A DNA stretch of 64,000 bases from NCBI GenBank assembly GCA_022340425.1, contig JAJDNY010000014.1:1-64000 (forward strand), read 5' to 3'. This document shows, piece after piece, positions 45,823-54,352 of this stretch. Made by a program: the position numbers and the translations under genes. This DNA comes from Desulfobacteraceae bacterium (GTDB taxonomy: Bacteria > Desulfobacterota > Desulfobacteria > Desulfobacterales > JAABRJ01). Within the stretch, counting starts at the first letter, position 1. The number at the start of each line of letters is the position of its first letter. The notes under the pieces were generated by a model, which saw nothing but the letters and a program-made list of their open reading frames with translations, was not told the origin of the DNA and searched no databases.

Positions 45823-46086
45823 TTTGTACTCCTTTCACGGCAAGAAGATCGTTTTTGACGATCATAGTCAAAAAGGCCCGGCCAGGTCAAGCCGGAATGC
45901 GGAGTAAAGACCCGACCACAGTCTGCCGTGCCTTTAATTCGTATTGTTCGTGATTATGATGAGGGTATTTTGGCACCTCTATCGGAATGGTAACTGTCTT
46001 TGAGAGTGCTGTCCGCTGAGGGGAAAAAGGGGGAGTCAAATCGTTCCCGATTGCCAGACGCGACCTGAGAGGAGGACCACACCCGG

Positions 46087-46581
46087 ATGACCGACATGCT
46101 GGTCAAACTCTATGACCTGCCCCCGCTGGCGCCCGTTGCGGCTGAACTGTCGGAAGATGGGATGGCGCTGCGCAGGCCGCTGGCTTGCGAGAAACACCTT
46201 GTAACCGTTTGGTTCGCAAACCTCTTTGGCGCCGGCTGGGCCGGCGAGTGCGAGACGGCATTCAGTCGGCTGCCGGTGGCGTGTTTTATCGCCTCCTGCA
46301 AGGGCCGTATCCTGGGCGCCGCCTGTTACGACTGCACCTGCCGCAATTTTTTCGGTCCCATCGGGGTGGCCCCCGCCTGGCGCGGCCGCCGGATCGGCGG
46401 CGGCCTGCTCCTGAGCTGTCTGCACGCCATGGCCGCCGACGGCTACGCCTATGCCATTATCGGGGGCGCCGGGCCCCAGGCCTTTTTCGCCCGCTGGGTG
46501 GGCGCGGTCCCCATCAACGGCTCAACCCCGGGGATTTACCCCGAGCCGCTGACACCGGGCCCTAAGAATCATCCGGCTTGA
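46087..46581 (+). CDS. GNAT family acetyltransferase
   Basis: The 164-residue protein ends in a GNAT domain, with the acetyl-CoA loop as VAPAWRGRRIGGGLLLSCLH and a preceding NFFGPIG strand. Its N-terminal half (LAPVAAELSEDGMALRRPLA) is specific and unassigned. It acetylates an unknown amine. A GAGAGGAGG site lies about 10 nt before the ATG. The Cys-rich gene follows after 17 nt. Confidence 0.8.
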   Translation: MTDMLVKLYDLPPLAPVAAELSEDGMALRRPLACEKHLVTVWFANLFGAGWAGECETAFSRLPVACFIASCKGRILGAACYDCTCRNFFGPIGVAPAWRGRRIGGGLLLSCLHAMAADGYAYAIIGGAGPQAFFARWVGAVPINGSTPGIYPEPLTPGPKNHPA

Positions 46582-46598
46582 AACGCGAGGATTCTTTT

Positions 46599-46805
46599 AT
46601 GCCCTTTATCAAACTGCCGGGACTGCCGGGAAAAGTCTATGTCCCCAAGCCTTCTGCCGCTCCCCGCCAAAAGCATCCCTGCCCGGACTGCTTCGCCTGT
46701 CAGGAATGCTCTGAGGACCGTTGTCGGGTCTGCCGCTGCGACGCGGCCCGCAAGAAAAAGGGCCTGCCGTCCGACGCCCCTGCCCATCCCAACCACGAGA
46801 GATAA
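46599..46805 (+). CDS. small cysteine-rich protein
   Basis: A 68-residue protein with a run of metal-type cysteines, CPDCFACQECSEDRCRVCRC (eight Cys in 20 residues), between a hydrophobic start (FIKLPGLPGKVYVPK) and a basic tail. It could bind zinc or a small cluster, but no family is recognised. The ATG at 46599 is preferred to an upstream in-frame TTG because GAGGA sits before it. It probably shares a transcript with the GNAT gene. Confidence 0.7.
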   Translation: MPFIKLPGLPGKVYVPKPSAAPRQKHPCPDCFACQECSEDRCRVCRCDAARKKKGLPSDAPAHPNHER

Positions 46806-46979
46806 ATTCAACCGCAGCCCCGATTGAGCTTTTTGGCTGTTGTTCTAAAAGGTTGGCGCCGGTCGCCTGGCATGCTATGAAAAGCACTGGCCCAAGCGGT
46901 TGTCCGGATTCGGGGTTCGCCCCACCCGCACTCCCGGTCCGCACCGTTTTGATCAACCACCAAGGACAGCCCCTCCACC

Positions 46980-48218
46980 ATGGCCTCTTTTCACTTATCC
47001 GATCCGTTGTTGCGCCGCCTGCTTTACGCCCTTGCCGTCATGGCGGTGATCGCTTTCGGTTTCTACACTTTCAGCCTTCTCAAGACTGTTTTGGCGGTGG
47101 CCGCCGAGGTGCTGGCGCCGTTTCTGGCCGGCCTGCTCATGGCCTATATCCTGGCGCCGGCGGTGGTTGCCCTCCAGAAACGCCTGGGCCTGGGCAGAAT
47201 CATGGGGACGCTGGTCCTTTTTCTGCTGGTGGCCTCAGCCGCGGGTCTGCTGCTGGGAATCCTGATCCCGGCGGTTGCCACAGAACTGATCGCCCTGTTC
47301 AAGCTCTTGAAAACGACCCTGCCGGATCTGCTCAAGAGGCTCTCCCAGCGGGCGCCCTTCCAGGTCGATGATGTGCTGGTGCGATCGATCCAAAACTATA
47401 TTCTCTCCCTTGAAATCAGCTTTGAAAAACTTGCGGGTCTGTTGCTGCCGGGGCTCAAAACGATGGCCACTGAGGGCTTTGAAACCGTCGGCCAGGCCAC
47501 CCGGGGGCTTTTCAGCGGAATCGGCTCGGTGGTCGGATTCTTCTCTTTCGTGATTTTCGTGGGCATCATCAACTTTTATCTGATCGTGGATTGGGAAAAG
47601 ATCGGCCCGCTGATCCGCAAAATGGTCCCACCCCACCGCCGGGAGCGTTTTTTCGAGGTCCTTCAAAAGATCGACCTGGCCATGGGGGGGTTTTTGCGGG
47701 GTCAGCTGACCGTCTCGGCCCTGGTGGGTTCCATGTTCGCCGCAGGTCTTTTCGGGATAAGCCTGATGGGGTTTCCGGCCCTGCGCAACTACTGCCTCCT
47801 GATCGGCACCGCCGCGGCCATCGGGGGCTTCATCCCCTATCTCGGACCCATCATCGGGTTGACTCCGGCCGTGCTGATCCTGCTGCTGACCATGGGCGTC
47901 GACTGGAGCACCAAACTGTTGACCTTGGCGTTGCTGCTGGCGCTCTTCTCCCTGATCCAGGCCATCGAAGGCTTTGTCCTGCAACCGCGGATCGTCGGCA
48001 AGGGCGCCGGCCTGCATCCCCTGGTGGTGTTGTTCGCCCTGATACTCGGTGCGCAGTTTGGCATCGGGGGGATGATTGCGGCCGTCCCCCTGGCCAGCGT
48101 TGTGCGGGTCTTGATCCTGGAATTCTACTGGCTGCCGGTGGAGCGGCGGGAGGCCATGCTGGCAACCGAAGCGGCCGGGAACCGGGATGTGCCCGCCACC
48201 CGGTCAAAGGAGGTGTAA
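46980..48218 (+). CDS. AI-2E family transporter
   Basis: The 412-residue protein has about eight membrane helices, the family's central hydrophilic region (MVPPHRRERFFEVLQKIDLA) and the late signature of the family (IGGFIPYLGPIIGLTPAVLI, LQPRIVGKGAGLHPLVVLFA). Members include the TqsA-like exporters and Na+/H+ antiporter types; AI-2 itself is not implied. Its stop overlaps the start of the small RHH-like gene (TAATG). The start at 46980 has only a distant AAGGA site. Confidence 0.93.
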   Translation: MASFHLSDPLLRRLLYALAVMAVIAFGFYTFSLLKTVLAVAAEVLAPFLAGLLMAYILAPAVVALQKRLGLGRIMGTLVLFLLVASAAGLLLGILIPAVATELIALFKLLKTTLPDLLKRLSQRAPFQVDDVLVRSIQNYILSLEISFEKLAGLLLPGLKTMATEGFETVGQATRGLFSGIGSVVGFFSFVIFVGIINFYLIVDWEKIGPLIRKMVPPHRRERFFEVLQKIDLAMGGFLRGQLTVSALVGSMFAAGLFGISLMGFPALRNYCLLIGTAAAIGGFIPYLGPIIGLTPAVLILLLTMGVDWSTKLLTLALLLALFSLIQAIEGFVLQPRIVGKGAGLHPLVVLFALILGAQFGIGGMIAAVPLASVVRVLILEFYWLPVERREAMLATEAAGNRDVPATRSKEV

Positions 48219-48433
48219 TGGACTCTCAGGCGTGTGTCACGGTCAACCTCAGACGCGGCATCTGGCAGGCATTTGAAGCCATTGCCGCCCAGCAGGGCAG
48301 CGACCCCGTCGACTTGATCGACAACGTGTTGATCGACTACATTGTCGATCACGTGCCGGACTGCCGCCGCTATGCGGATCTGATCGACGAAAACGACTTT
48401 ATCAAGCCCCTGCCCGAGTGCTGCCGCAGGTGA
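48218..48433 (+). CDS. small ribbon-helix-helix-like protein
   Basis: A 71-residue protein begins in the TAATG overlap with the transporter, with AAAGGAGGTG as its ribosome site. Its start CVTVNLRRGIWQAFEAIAA, then DLIDNVLIDYIVD, fits a short strand followed by two helices, as in RHH/CopG DNA-binding proteins, but I cannot confirm the fold. It may regulate the transporter or be structural. It ends PECCRR with a Cys pair. Confidence 0.6.
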   Translation: MDSQACVTVNLRRGIWQAFEAIAAQQGSDPVDLIDNVLIDYIVDHVPDCRRYADLIDENDFIKPLPECCRR

Positions 48434-48464
48434 AGGGCGCGCCGGAAAATCGAGGAGTTGTGAG

Positions 48465-49046
48465 ATGCAGCTGCGAATCGACCACGTTGCCCTGGCCGTT
48501 CGGGACTATGCCGCGGCCAAAGCGTTTTTTGAACGAGTGTTCGGCGTCCTCCCGGGCGCCGGCGCACCCGACCAACGCCTGGGCTTCAGCTGGCGGGTGT
48601 TTTCTCTGGGGGATCTCTCCCGCCTGGAAATCCTCGCCCCGCTGGGGGCCGAAAGTTTTCTGAAAGAATTTTTGCGGACGCGCGCAGGCGGCCTTCACCA
48701 CATCACCCTGCAGACCGACGACATCCATGCCGCGCGGGCCCACCTGGACCGCTGCGGCGTGCCCTATTTCGGATTCAGCGATGAAGACCCCGACTGGCAG
48801 GAGCTCTTTATCCACCCACGGGATGCTTTCGGGGTGCTGATCCAGGTGGCGGCGTTTGAACCCGATGCTTTTCTCGGGCCCGAGGCCAAACTCCCCCGGG
48901 GGAAACGGTGGTCTCTGACCCTCACCGCCACCGGCTGCCGCCTGGAGGTGGCCCATCCCGGCGGCGGCAGCGTCGCACTGGAACTCGACCCGGCGGAAAT
49001 CGACGCACTGATCGCGGACCTGCAGCGGCACCGCAACGGGGGATGA
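48465..49046 (+). CDS. VOC family protein (methylmalonyl-CoA epimerase/glyoxalase-like)
   Basis: The 193-residue protein has two beta-alpha-beta-beta-beta units of the VOC fold. Putative metal ligands are His in IDHVALAVRD, Glu in RLEILAPL, His in GGLHHITLQTD and Gln at the end of the fold in FGVLIQVAA. The layout resembles methylmalonyl-CoA epimerase more than glyoxalase I, but the last position is Gln rather than Glu. A C-terminal extension of about 45 residues follows. The real substrate is not known. Confidence 0.8.
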   Translation: MQLRIDHVALAVRDYAAAKAFFERVFGVLPGAGAPDQRLGFSWRVFSLGDLSRLEILAPLGAESFLKEFLRTRAGGLHHITLQTDDIHAARAHLDRCGVPYFGFSDEDPDWQELFIHPRDAFGVLIQVAAFEPDAFLGPEAKLPRGKRWSLTLTATGCRLEVAHPGGGSVALELDPAEIDALIADLQRHRNGG

Positions 49047-49214
49047 GCGTTTAGAGTGGCCTGCTGGGGGCGCAGTTCCACCTTTTCACGAGTTGGCGGG
49101 ACGGGGGACATAGCTGTTTTCTTTTGCGCGCCGATTTGATATGAAAACTCGTCTTCGCCATATTTACGCAGCGCGCTGCGGTCAAACCGGAATCGGTTCG
49201 AAGAAGGGGGTGGC

Positions 49215-49670
49215 ATGAAGGACGGTTTGGACGTGATTATCGTCGATGATGATCCGGATGTCTGTGAAGTGCTGGCGGATATCATCAACCGTTTTTACAA
49301 GTGGGGCAATGTCTTCGTTTTCACGGATGTCAATGAGGCGGCCATTTACTGCATCAACCGGGACATCGGGATCGCCATCCTGGTGGTGGATGTCTACCTC
49401 GGCGAAAAAACCGGTTTCCAGTTTCTCGACACCATCTCCACGCGGTTTGCCACCGCCCACGAAGACACCATCATGATCACCGGCCACGCCAGCGACGATG
49501 TGGTCGACATGTGCGTCGCTTCAAACGTCAACCATCTGCTGGAAAAGCCGGTCCGCCCCTTTGCCCTTCAACTGGCGGTGCGCGCCATCACCTCAAAATA
49601 TCTGCGATTCGCCAAAAAACTGCTGGAAGACGAGTGCTATTCGCAGGAGTGCGTCAAAATTATCCAGTAG
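49215..49670 (+). CDS. single-domain response regulator
   Basis: The 151-residue protein is a REC domain: acidic pocket VIIVDDDPD, phospho-acceptor in LVVDVYLGEKTGF (Asp), switch Thr in IMITGHASDD and Lys in HLLEKPVRPF. A short helical tail follows; no output domain is present. GAAGAAGG precedes the ATG. A possible promoter (TTGATA 49136-49141, CATATT 49159-49164, 17 nt apart) lies 50 nt upstream. No kinase is next to it. Confidence 0.9.
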   Translation: MKDGLDVIIVDDDPDVCEVLADIINRFYKWGNVFVFTDVNEAAIYCINRDIGIAILVVDVYLGEKTGFQFLDTISTRFATAHEDTIMITGHASDDVVDMCVASNVNHLLEKPVRPFALQLAVRAITSKYLRFAKKLLEDECYSQECVKIIQ

Positions 49671-49680
49671 CCGCGGCCTC

Positions 49681-50124
49681 TCATGGCGGGGCCGCGCGGT
49701 AGAGCACCACGGCGGAGCGCCCGATTTTCTTCAGCCGGTAGCCCTCATTGGCGATCCGAAAACCTTTCCGGGCCTGCTCCCGGGGGATGCTGTGGGCATA
49801 CACCCTTTGGGGATCGAGTTCGGGCAGCACGGCGTCGATGCGCAGATTGCCCCCCTCATCCAGACCCCGGAAGGTCACGCGGCTGCGGCCGATGGTAACC
49901 GGACGGTCCCGGTGCAGCACCCAGACCTCCAACTGCCCAGCTGCGGGGGATCGCGGCGGGGAGACGTCGGTATTGTTTCGAAAAAGCCGCTGCGACATCT
50001 GACGGGGGTTTGGTTCAGAAACCCCCAAAAGCGTCGCCAGCCCGTAGAGGCCCGCAAAGGCCAGGATCCCGGCGACCGTAAAGGCGACGAGTTGAAGCCA
50101 GGCTGATGATCGCATCTCCCGCAT
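49681..50124 (-). CDS. hypothetical membrane-anchored protein
   Basis: The 147-residue protein has an N-terminal helix (about 9-33, LQLVAFTVAGILAFAGLYGL) and an extracytoplasmic domain rich in beta strands (LEVWVLHRDRPVTIGRSRVT, GYRLKKIGRSAVVLYRAAPP). No family is recognised. A well-formed promoter faces it at 50190-50218. It converges on the response-regulator gene, with 10 nt between stops. Confidence 0.7.
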   Translation of the reverse strand: MREMRSSAWLQLVAFTVAGILAFAGLYGLATLLGVSEPNPRQMSQRLFRNNTDVSPPRSPAAGQLEVWVLHRDRPVTIGRSRVTFRGLDEGGNLRIDAVLPELDPQRVYAHSIPREQARKGFRIANEGYRLKKIGRSAVVLYRAAPP

Positions 50125-50189
50125 GGCTGCCGGTTCCTCCGCTATACACCTTTCCGATTGAACGTTCCCTGTTGCAACCCGCTGTAGAA

Positions 50190-50218
50190 ACTATAACGGC
50201 CTGCCAGAGCGCCGTCAA
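50190..50218 (-). promoter_or_regulatory. sigma-70-type promoter for the 49681-50124 gene
   Basis: On the minus strand, TTGACG (50218-50213) and TATAGT (50195-50190) are 17 nt apart. Five of six bases match consensus in each box. It lies 66 nt before the start codon. Confidence 0.75.
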
Positions 50219-50254
50219 CAGGCGCTCCCGAGGGCTGCCGCCCCTTCATCGTGG

Positions 50255-50284
50255 TTTACCCTCTGCCGCGGCTTGTGGTATGGT
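50255..50284 (+). promoter_or_regulatory. possible promoter for the CoA-transferase/GNAT gene
   Basis: TTTACC at 50255-50260 and TATGGT at 50279-50284 are 18 nt apart, about 97 nt before the start of the gene at 50381. Both boxes match consensus at four of six positions, so support is moderate. Confidence 0.4.
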
Positions 50285-50380
50285 TTGAAAATCCTGCGCC
50301 GACGGGGGGCGGCGGCGGGGCCGGAATCGGTTACCGCAGCGCCTCGCCTATCACCACAGTTTTGACCCAGAGGGGGGCTC

Positions 50381-52264
50381 ATGGCCAGAAGATCGCTCTA
50401 TTGGGCGGACGCCTATGTTGAAAAAAAATTGTCGGCCAAGGAGGCCATCGGCCGGATCCGGCCGGGAACGCGGGTCTTTATCGGTTCCTCCTGCGGTGAA
50501 CCCCAGCATTTGGTCAAGGCCCTGGCGGAAGCCTCGAACTTTTTCCTGGATATTGAAATCATGCGGCTCCTCACCCTGGAAACCGTGCCGCTTTCCATCA
50601 TTGCGGACGATTCCAGCGGGCGCAACCTCAACATCCGCTCCTTTTACCTGGGCTCAGCGGCGGCAGCCAATATCAGCGAAAGACGCCGCTTCATCACGCC
50701 GCTGAACCTTTCGGCCATCCCGCGGCTTTTCAAGAGCCGGGGCCTGCCCATCCACACGGCCCTGATTCAGGTATCCCCCCCCGACGATTTCGGCTGGATG
50801 AGCCTGGGCGTGGCCGTGGATATCACCCTGGCGGCAGCCCAGTCCGCCGATTGGGTGATCGCCCAGGTCAACCCCCGCATGCCGCGGGTTCTCGGTCAAA
50901 GCTTCATCCACGTCAACGACGTTGACGTGGTGGTCGAGCACGAGGAGGAACTGCTCACCATCGGTGAGCTCCCCGAACTGGACACCGCCGGCCAAATCGG
51001 TCGGCTGGTGGCCAGCCTGATCGAGGACGGCTCCACCATCGACATTTGTTTGGGCGCCACCCCCCACGCGACGCTGATGGCGCTTTCCGAAAAAAACGAC
51101 CTGGGAATCCACTCCCAGTATCTCACCGACGGCATGATGACCCTGGTTTCCAAAGGCATCATCACCAACCGCCGCAAGGGCTTCAACGACGGGCAGATCG
51201 TGGCCAGCAGCGCGGTGGGGACCACCAATTTCTACGAGTTCCTCGACGACAACCCGTCCATCAATTTCTACCCCTCGGATTACGTCAACAATCCCGGCAT
51301 CATCGCCCGCCACAACCGCATGGTTTCGATCAATATGGCCATGGCCATCGACCTGACCGGCCAGGTGGCGGCGGACGCCCTGCCCTACAACCACTTTTCG
51401 GGGGTCACCGGCATGGTCGATTTCATGCGCGGCGCGGTGGCCTCCAAGGGCGGCAAATCCATCCTGATGATGCCGTCGCGGCACTTCGCCACCCACCAGA
51501 GCCGCATCGTCCCTCAGTTGCAGGATATGGCCGTGGTGGTGCCCCGCGGCGACGTGCATCACGTCGTCACTGAGTATGGCGCGGTCAACCTCTTCGGTAA
51601 AAGCCTGCAGGAAAGGGCCATGGCGATGATCAGCATCGCCCATCCGGATGATCGTGAGGCACTTTTCCGGGAGGCCCAAAGGCAGGGTCTGCTCGGGCCG
51701 GAGCGCACCCTGCGGGAAACCCTGCAGGGCATTTACCCGGTCCAGCTGGAGGAAAAAATCGAAGTCGGCGGGGAAATCGTCACCATCCGGCCGGTCAAAC
51801 GGGTGGACGAAAGAAGGCTCCAGGAACATTTCTACAACCTGGCGGAAGAGGATATCATCTCGCGTTTTTTTCATCTCAAGAAGCGTTTCGGCCGCAGCGA
51901 AATGGAAAAAATTTTCGAGATCGACTACGTCAAAAACCTGAGCGTCGTGGCGCTGGTGGGAGAGTTCGGCTTCGGGCGGATTATCGGGGTGGGGGAATAC
52001 CTGCTGGACCCCTCCAGCAACATGACCGAGGTGGCCTTTACGGTCCAGCGCGCCTACCAGGGCAAGGGGATCGGCCGGCTGATTATCAAGAAGTTGGCCG
52101 AAGCGGCGCGGGAAAACGGCATTTCCGGGTTCGTGGCCTACACCGCGCCGGAGAACAAAAAGATGATCAACCTCTTTCACAGCCTGCCCTACGCGGTCAA
52201 AAGCACCTTCGAGGAAGGCTTCCTGGTTCTCACCAGCCGGTTCGACAGCCCCAAGAAGGCCTGA
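50381..52264 (+). CDS. acetyl-CoA hydrolase/transferase fused to a GNAT domain
   Basis: The 627-residue fusion has an acetyl-CoA hydrolase/CoA-transferase part (about 1-440, with PGTRVFIGSSCGEPQHLV, FGWMSLGVAVDITLAAAQ, SHYL-type loops, and GAVASKGGKSILMMPS) and a C-terminal GNAT acetyltransferase (about 455-620, EVAFTVQRAYQGKGIGRLII). This bifunctional architecture recurs in anaerobes. It may move CoA between acyl groups while acetylating a protein or small-molecule target; that link is inferred. GAGGGG precedes the ATG. The transglutaminase-like gene follows 36 nt later. Confidence 0.9.
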   Translation: MARRSLYWADAYVEKKLSAKEAIGRIRPGTRVFIGSSCGEPQHLVKALAEASNFFLDIEIMRLLTLETVPLSIIADDSSGRNLNIRSFYLGSAAAANISERRRFITPLNLSAIPRLFKSRGLPIHTALIQVSPPDDFGWMSLGVAVDITLAAAQSADWVIAQVNPRMPRVLGQSFIHVNDVDVVVEHEEELLTIGELPELDTAGQIGRLVASLIEDGSTIDICLGATPHATLMALSEKNDLGIHSQYLTDGMMTLVSKGIITNRRKGFNDGQIVASSAVGTTNFYEFLDDNPSINFYPSDYVNNPGIIARHNRMVSINMAMAIDLTGQVAADALPYNHFSGVTGMVDFMRGAVASKGGKSILMMPSRHFATHQSRIVPQLQDMAVVVPRGDVHHVVTEYGAVNLFGKSLQERAMAMISIAHPDDREALFREAQRQGLLGPERTLRETLQGIYPVQLEEKIEVGGEIVTIRPVKRVDERRLQEHFYNLAEEDIISRFFHLKKRFGRSEMEKIFEIDYVKNLSVVALVGEFGFGRIIGVGEYLLDPSSNMTEVAFTVQRAYQGKGIGRLIIKKLAEAARENGISGFVAYTAPENKKMINLFHSLPYAVKSTFEEGFLVLTSRFDSPKKA

Positions 52265-52300
52265 TGCCGGCAGGCCCTGCCCTCCGGGAGGAATTTCAGC

Positions 52301-53017
52301 ATGCCGATGGCACCCGAATACCTGCAACCGACGGCCATCCTTGACAGCGGTCACCCCGAGGTGCGTCGCTACGCCCTGGCGGCCGTAGGAGATGCGCGAG
52401 ACGATGCCGCCGTGGCGGCGGTAAGGCTTTTCTACGCCGTCCGGGACGACATCTGGTACGATCCCTACGTTGCCTTTTACCGCGCCGAACACTATCGCGC
52501 CAGCAGTGTGCTCAAAAGCCGCCGCGGCTTCTGCATCAGCAAAGCCGGTCTGCTGTGCGCCCTGGGGCGGGCCTGCGGAATCCCCTCGCGCTTGGGTTTT
52601 GCCGATGTTCGGAACCATCTCGCCACCCGTGAGTTGATCGCGCGCATGGGCGGCGACCTGTTCGTCTACCACGGCTTCACCGAATTTTACCTGGGCGGCA
52701 GGTGGATCAAGGCCACCCCCACTTTCAACAAGGAACTCTGCCGCAAGCACCGCGTGGCGCCGCTGGAGTTCGACGGCCGCACGGATGCCGTCTTTCAGCC
52801 TTTCAACCTGGAGGCGGCCCAGTACATGACCTATGTGCGCTACCACGCGCCCCAGGCCGACATCCCGCTGGAGGCCATTTTGGCGGCCTGGCGAGCGGCG
52901 TACGGCGAACAGCGGGTGGAGAGTTGGATCGCGGCCATCGAGGCCGCAGGCGGGCGCTCGGCCCAGGACTTCAGCCGCGAGACGGTCTGGCGAGGTCCCC
53001 AAAACAGTCACGGCTAA
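52301..53017 (+). CDS. transglutaminase-like domain protein
   Basis: The 238-residue cytosolic protein has the papain-like transglutaminase core: Cys in SRRGFCISKAGLL, His in FVYHGFTEFYL and a third position in WIKATPTFNK that holds Thr or Asn where Asp is usual. Relatives with this WIKATPTFNK form are common as small bacterial proteins, and function is unknown. A GGGAGGAA site precedes the ATG. It follows the CoA-transferase/GNAT gene and is probably co-transcribed. Confidence 0.85.
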   Translation: MPMAPEYLQPTAILDSGHPEVRRYALAAVGDARDDAAVAAVRLFYAVRDDIWYDPYVAFYRAEHYRASSVLKSRRGFCISKAGLLCALGRACGIPSRLGFADVRNHLATRELIARMGGDLFVYHGFTEFYLGGRWIKATPTFNKELCRKHRVAPLEFDGRTDAVFQPFNLEAAQYMTYVRYHAPQADIPLEAILAAWRAAYGEQRVESWIAAIEAAGGRSAQDFSRETVWRGPQNSHG

Positions 53018-53052
53018 ACCGGGCCGGGCTGCGCGCGGCCGGAAAGGGGTAG

Positions 53053-53457
53053 ATGCTCTCGGGGGGATGGACCCAAAAAATTGCGCTGATGCTGATGGCC
53101 TGCGGGTTTCTGGTCTTCGGGATTGGGCTGCTGATCGCAGCCTACGATCTTGAAAACCCCCTGCACTTCCTGATGACCTTTTTTTCAGCCAATTTGATCA
53201 TTCTGATCAGCGCAGCACTTCTGGTGGGGTTTGGCTTCCAGATCCGGGCTGGTCTGCTGGCCGTCCGCCGCGATCGGAAGGCGGGATCACATCAAGGGCC
53301 GGCCGCGATGCGGCGGGTGGCCGTCGAATCGCCCATGCTCGTTGATGAAGGTATTGAGAATCCAGCTGATGATGCTGATCAGAAGGCTCCCCAGGAGGGC
53401 GGCCCAGAAGCCGGCCACCGCAAAGCCGCCGATCACCCCGGAGGCCATCATCAGTAA
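53053..53457 (+). CDS. small two-TM membrane protein with antisense-overlapping tail
   Basis: The first 75 residues form a clear two-helix membrane protein (helices about 8-31 and 39-62) behind an AAAGGGG site. From about residue 78 the frame continues antisense through the end of the minus-strand holin-like gene (53287-53676), giving a low-complexity acidic tail (DDADQKAPQEGG, then GHRKAADHPGGHH). The real protein probably ends nearer to residue 75-80 or has lost its stop by mutation. Confidence 0.5.
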   Translation: MLSGGWTQKIALMLMACGFLVFGIGLLIAAYDLENPLHFLMTFFSANLIILISAALLVGFGFQIRAGLLAVRRDRKAGSHQGPAAMRRVAVESPMLVDEGIENPADDADQKAPQEGGPEAGHRKAADHPGGHHQ

Positions 53458-53676
53458 GATCGCGTTGATGACAAAGGTGAAAAGCCCGAAAGTGACCACG
53501 TTGATGGGAAGCGTCAGCAGAAACAGAAAGGGCCGCAAGAAGATATTGAGAACACCCAGGATCGCCGCAGCGAAAAAGGCCGAGAAAAAGCCCGTGACGT
53601 GAATGCCGTCCAGCAGATAAGCGGTCAGCAAAATGGCCGCCGTCAGAACCAGCCATCGCACCAGTACACCGATCAT
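53287..53676 (-). CDS. phage holin family 4-like membrane protein (YvlD-like)
   Basis: The 129-residue protein has four membrane helices and the family pattern (VLVRWLVLTAAILLTAYLLDG, AILGVLNIFLRPFLFLLTLP, FGLFTFVINAILLMMAS). These YvlD-like proteins are common in bacterial chromosomes; despite the holin name they are not evidence for a phage. Its 3' end overlaps the convergent small membrane gene by 171 nt. Confidence 0.85.
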   Translation of the reverse strand: MIGVLVRWLVLTAAILLTAYLLDGIHVTGFFSAFFAAAILGVLNIFLRPFLFLLTLPINVVTFGLFTFVINAILLMMASGVIGGFAVAGFWAALLGSLLISIISWILNTFINEHGRFDGHPPHRGRPLM

Positions 53677-53731
53677 GATCGATCCCCTCCAGACGGGATG
53701 GCGCCCCGGGCATGCCTGCCGTGGGGTGGGA

Positions 53732-54352
53732 TCACCCCGCCTGACCGTAGCGTTTCACACTCTTGAGCGTTTCAGCGACCCATACCGCGGCGGCTAGAGC
53801 CAGGGCGGTCCCCTTGGGCGGCCAACCACTGCCGCGGGGGACCGCCGCCTGCAGCGATGCGATCGCGGCAGCCGTTTCCCACTCCCCCACCGGCACGTGC
53901 AATCGGTTCTCGGCCGCCACGGCCGCCAGGCAGTCGGCCAGCGCGCCGGGGCTCACCAGGTAGTTGTGCCCCAGGCAGATCCGGTGGTAGTCCAGCTTTT
54001 GCCAGTGCGCCACTTCACGACAGATCACACAGGTCACCGGCAGGTTTCGGGCCCGCAGGTAATCGGCGGCCGCGGTGGCGTCGGCTGCGGGCGCCAGCAC
54101 AATTCGGGGCAACACCTGGACGTGTTTGGCCGGGCGGCGGTCCTGGCTGAAAACCCGTTTGATAAAGGTGTAGCGGCGGTTCTCGAAAATTTCGCGCACC
54201 CGCGCGGCCAGCGCCTCGAGCTGCAGTTCCGGCAAGATCTCGACAATCGTTTCGATGCGGTAGTGCCGGCGCAGGTTTTTATAGGTCTGCTCCAACAGGA
54301 CCAGGGCGTTGGGGGCGTCCGCGGCGGCCCAGAATACCCCCAGGACAAACAT
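53732..54352 (-). CDS. hypothetical protein
   Basis: The 206-residue soluble protein has a mixed alpha/beta look (PNALVLLEQTYKNLRRHYRI, RIVLAPAADATAAADYLRAR, VTCVICREVAHWQKLDYHRI). No family is recognised. The central CVICREVAH has a CxxC with a nearby His that might bind metal. Its start abuts the thioesterase stop exactly, so they are translated together. Confidence 0.6.
   Translation of the reverse strand: MFVLGVFWAAADAPNALVLLEQTYKNLRRHYRIETIVEILPELQLEALAARVREIFENRRYTFIKRVFSQDRRPAKHVQVLPRIVLAPAADATAAADYLRARNLPVTCVICREVAHWQKLDYHRICLGHNYLVSPGALADCLAAVAAENRLHVPVGEWETAAAIASLQAAVPRGSGWPPKGTALALAAAVWVAETLKSVKRYGQAG

Noticed and set aside
46087-46805. The GNAT and Cys-rich pair as a toxin-antitoxin system
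   Set aside because: The order and sizes could fit, but the Cys-rich protein lacks an antitoxin-like DNA-binding fold and the GNAT does not show the TacT-type pattern.
49047-49214. GGCGGGACGGGGGACATAGC stretch as a transposon end
   Set aside because: It is G-rich and suggestive, but no inverted partner, target duplication or transposase is seen.
50654-53011. 785-residue antisense frame across the CoA-transferase and transglutaminase genes
   Set aside because: Spans two well-identified genes and has no recognisable domain.
53287-53676. Evidence of a prophage from a holin-type protein
   Set aside because: The family is chromosomal and common; no other phage gene is near.
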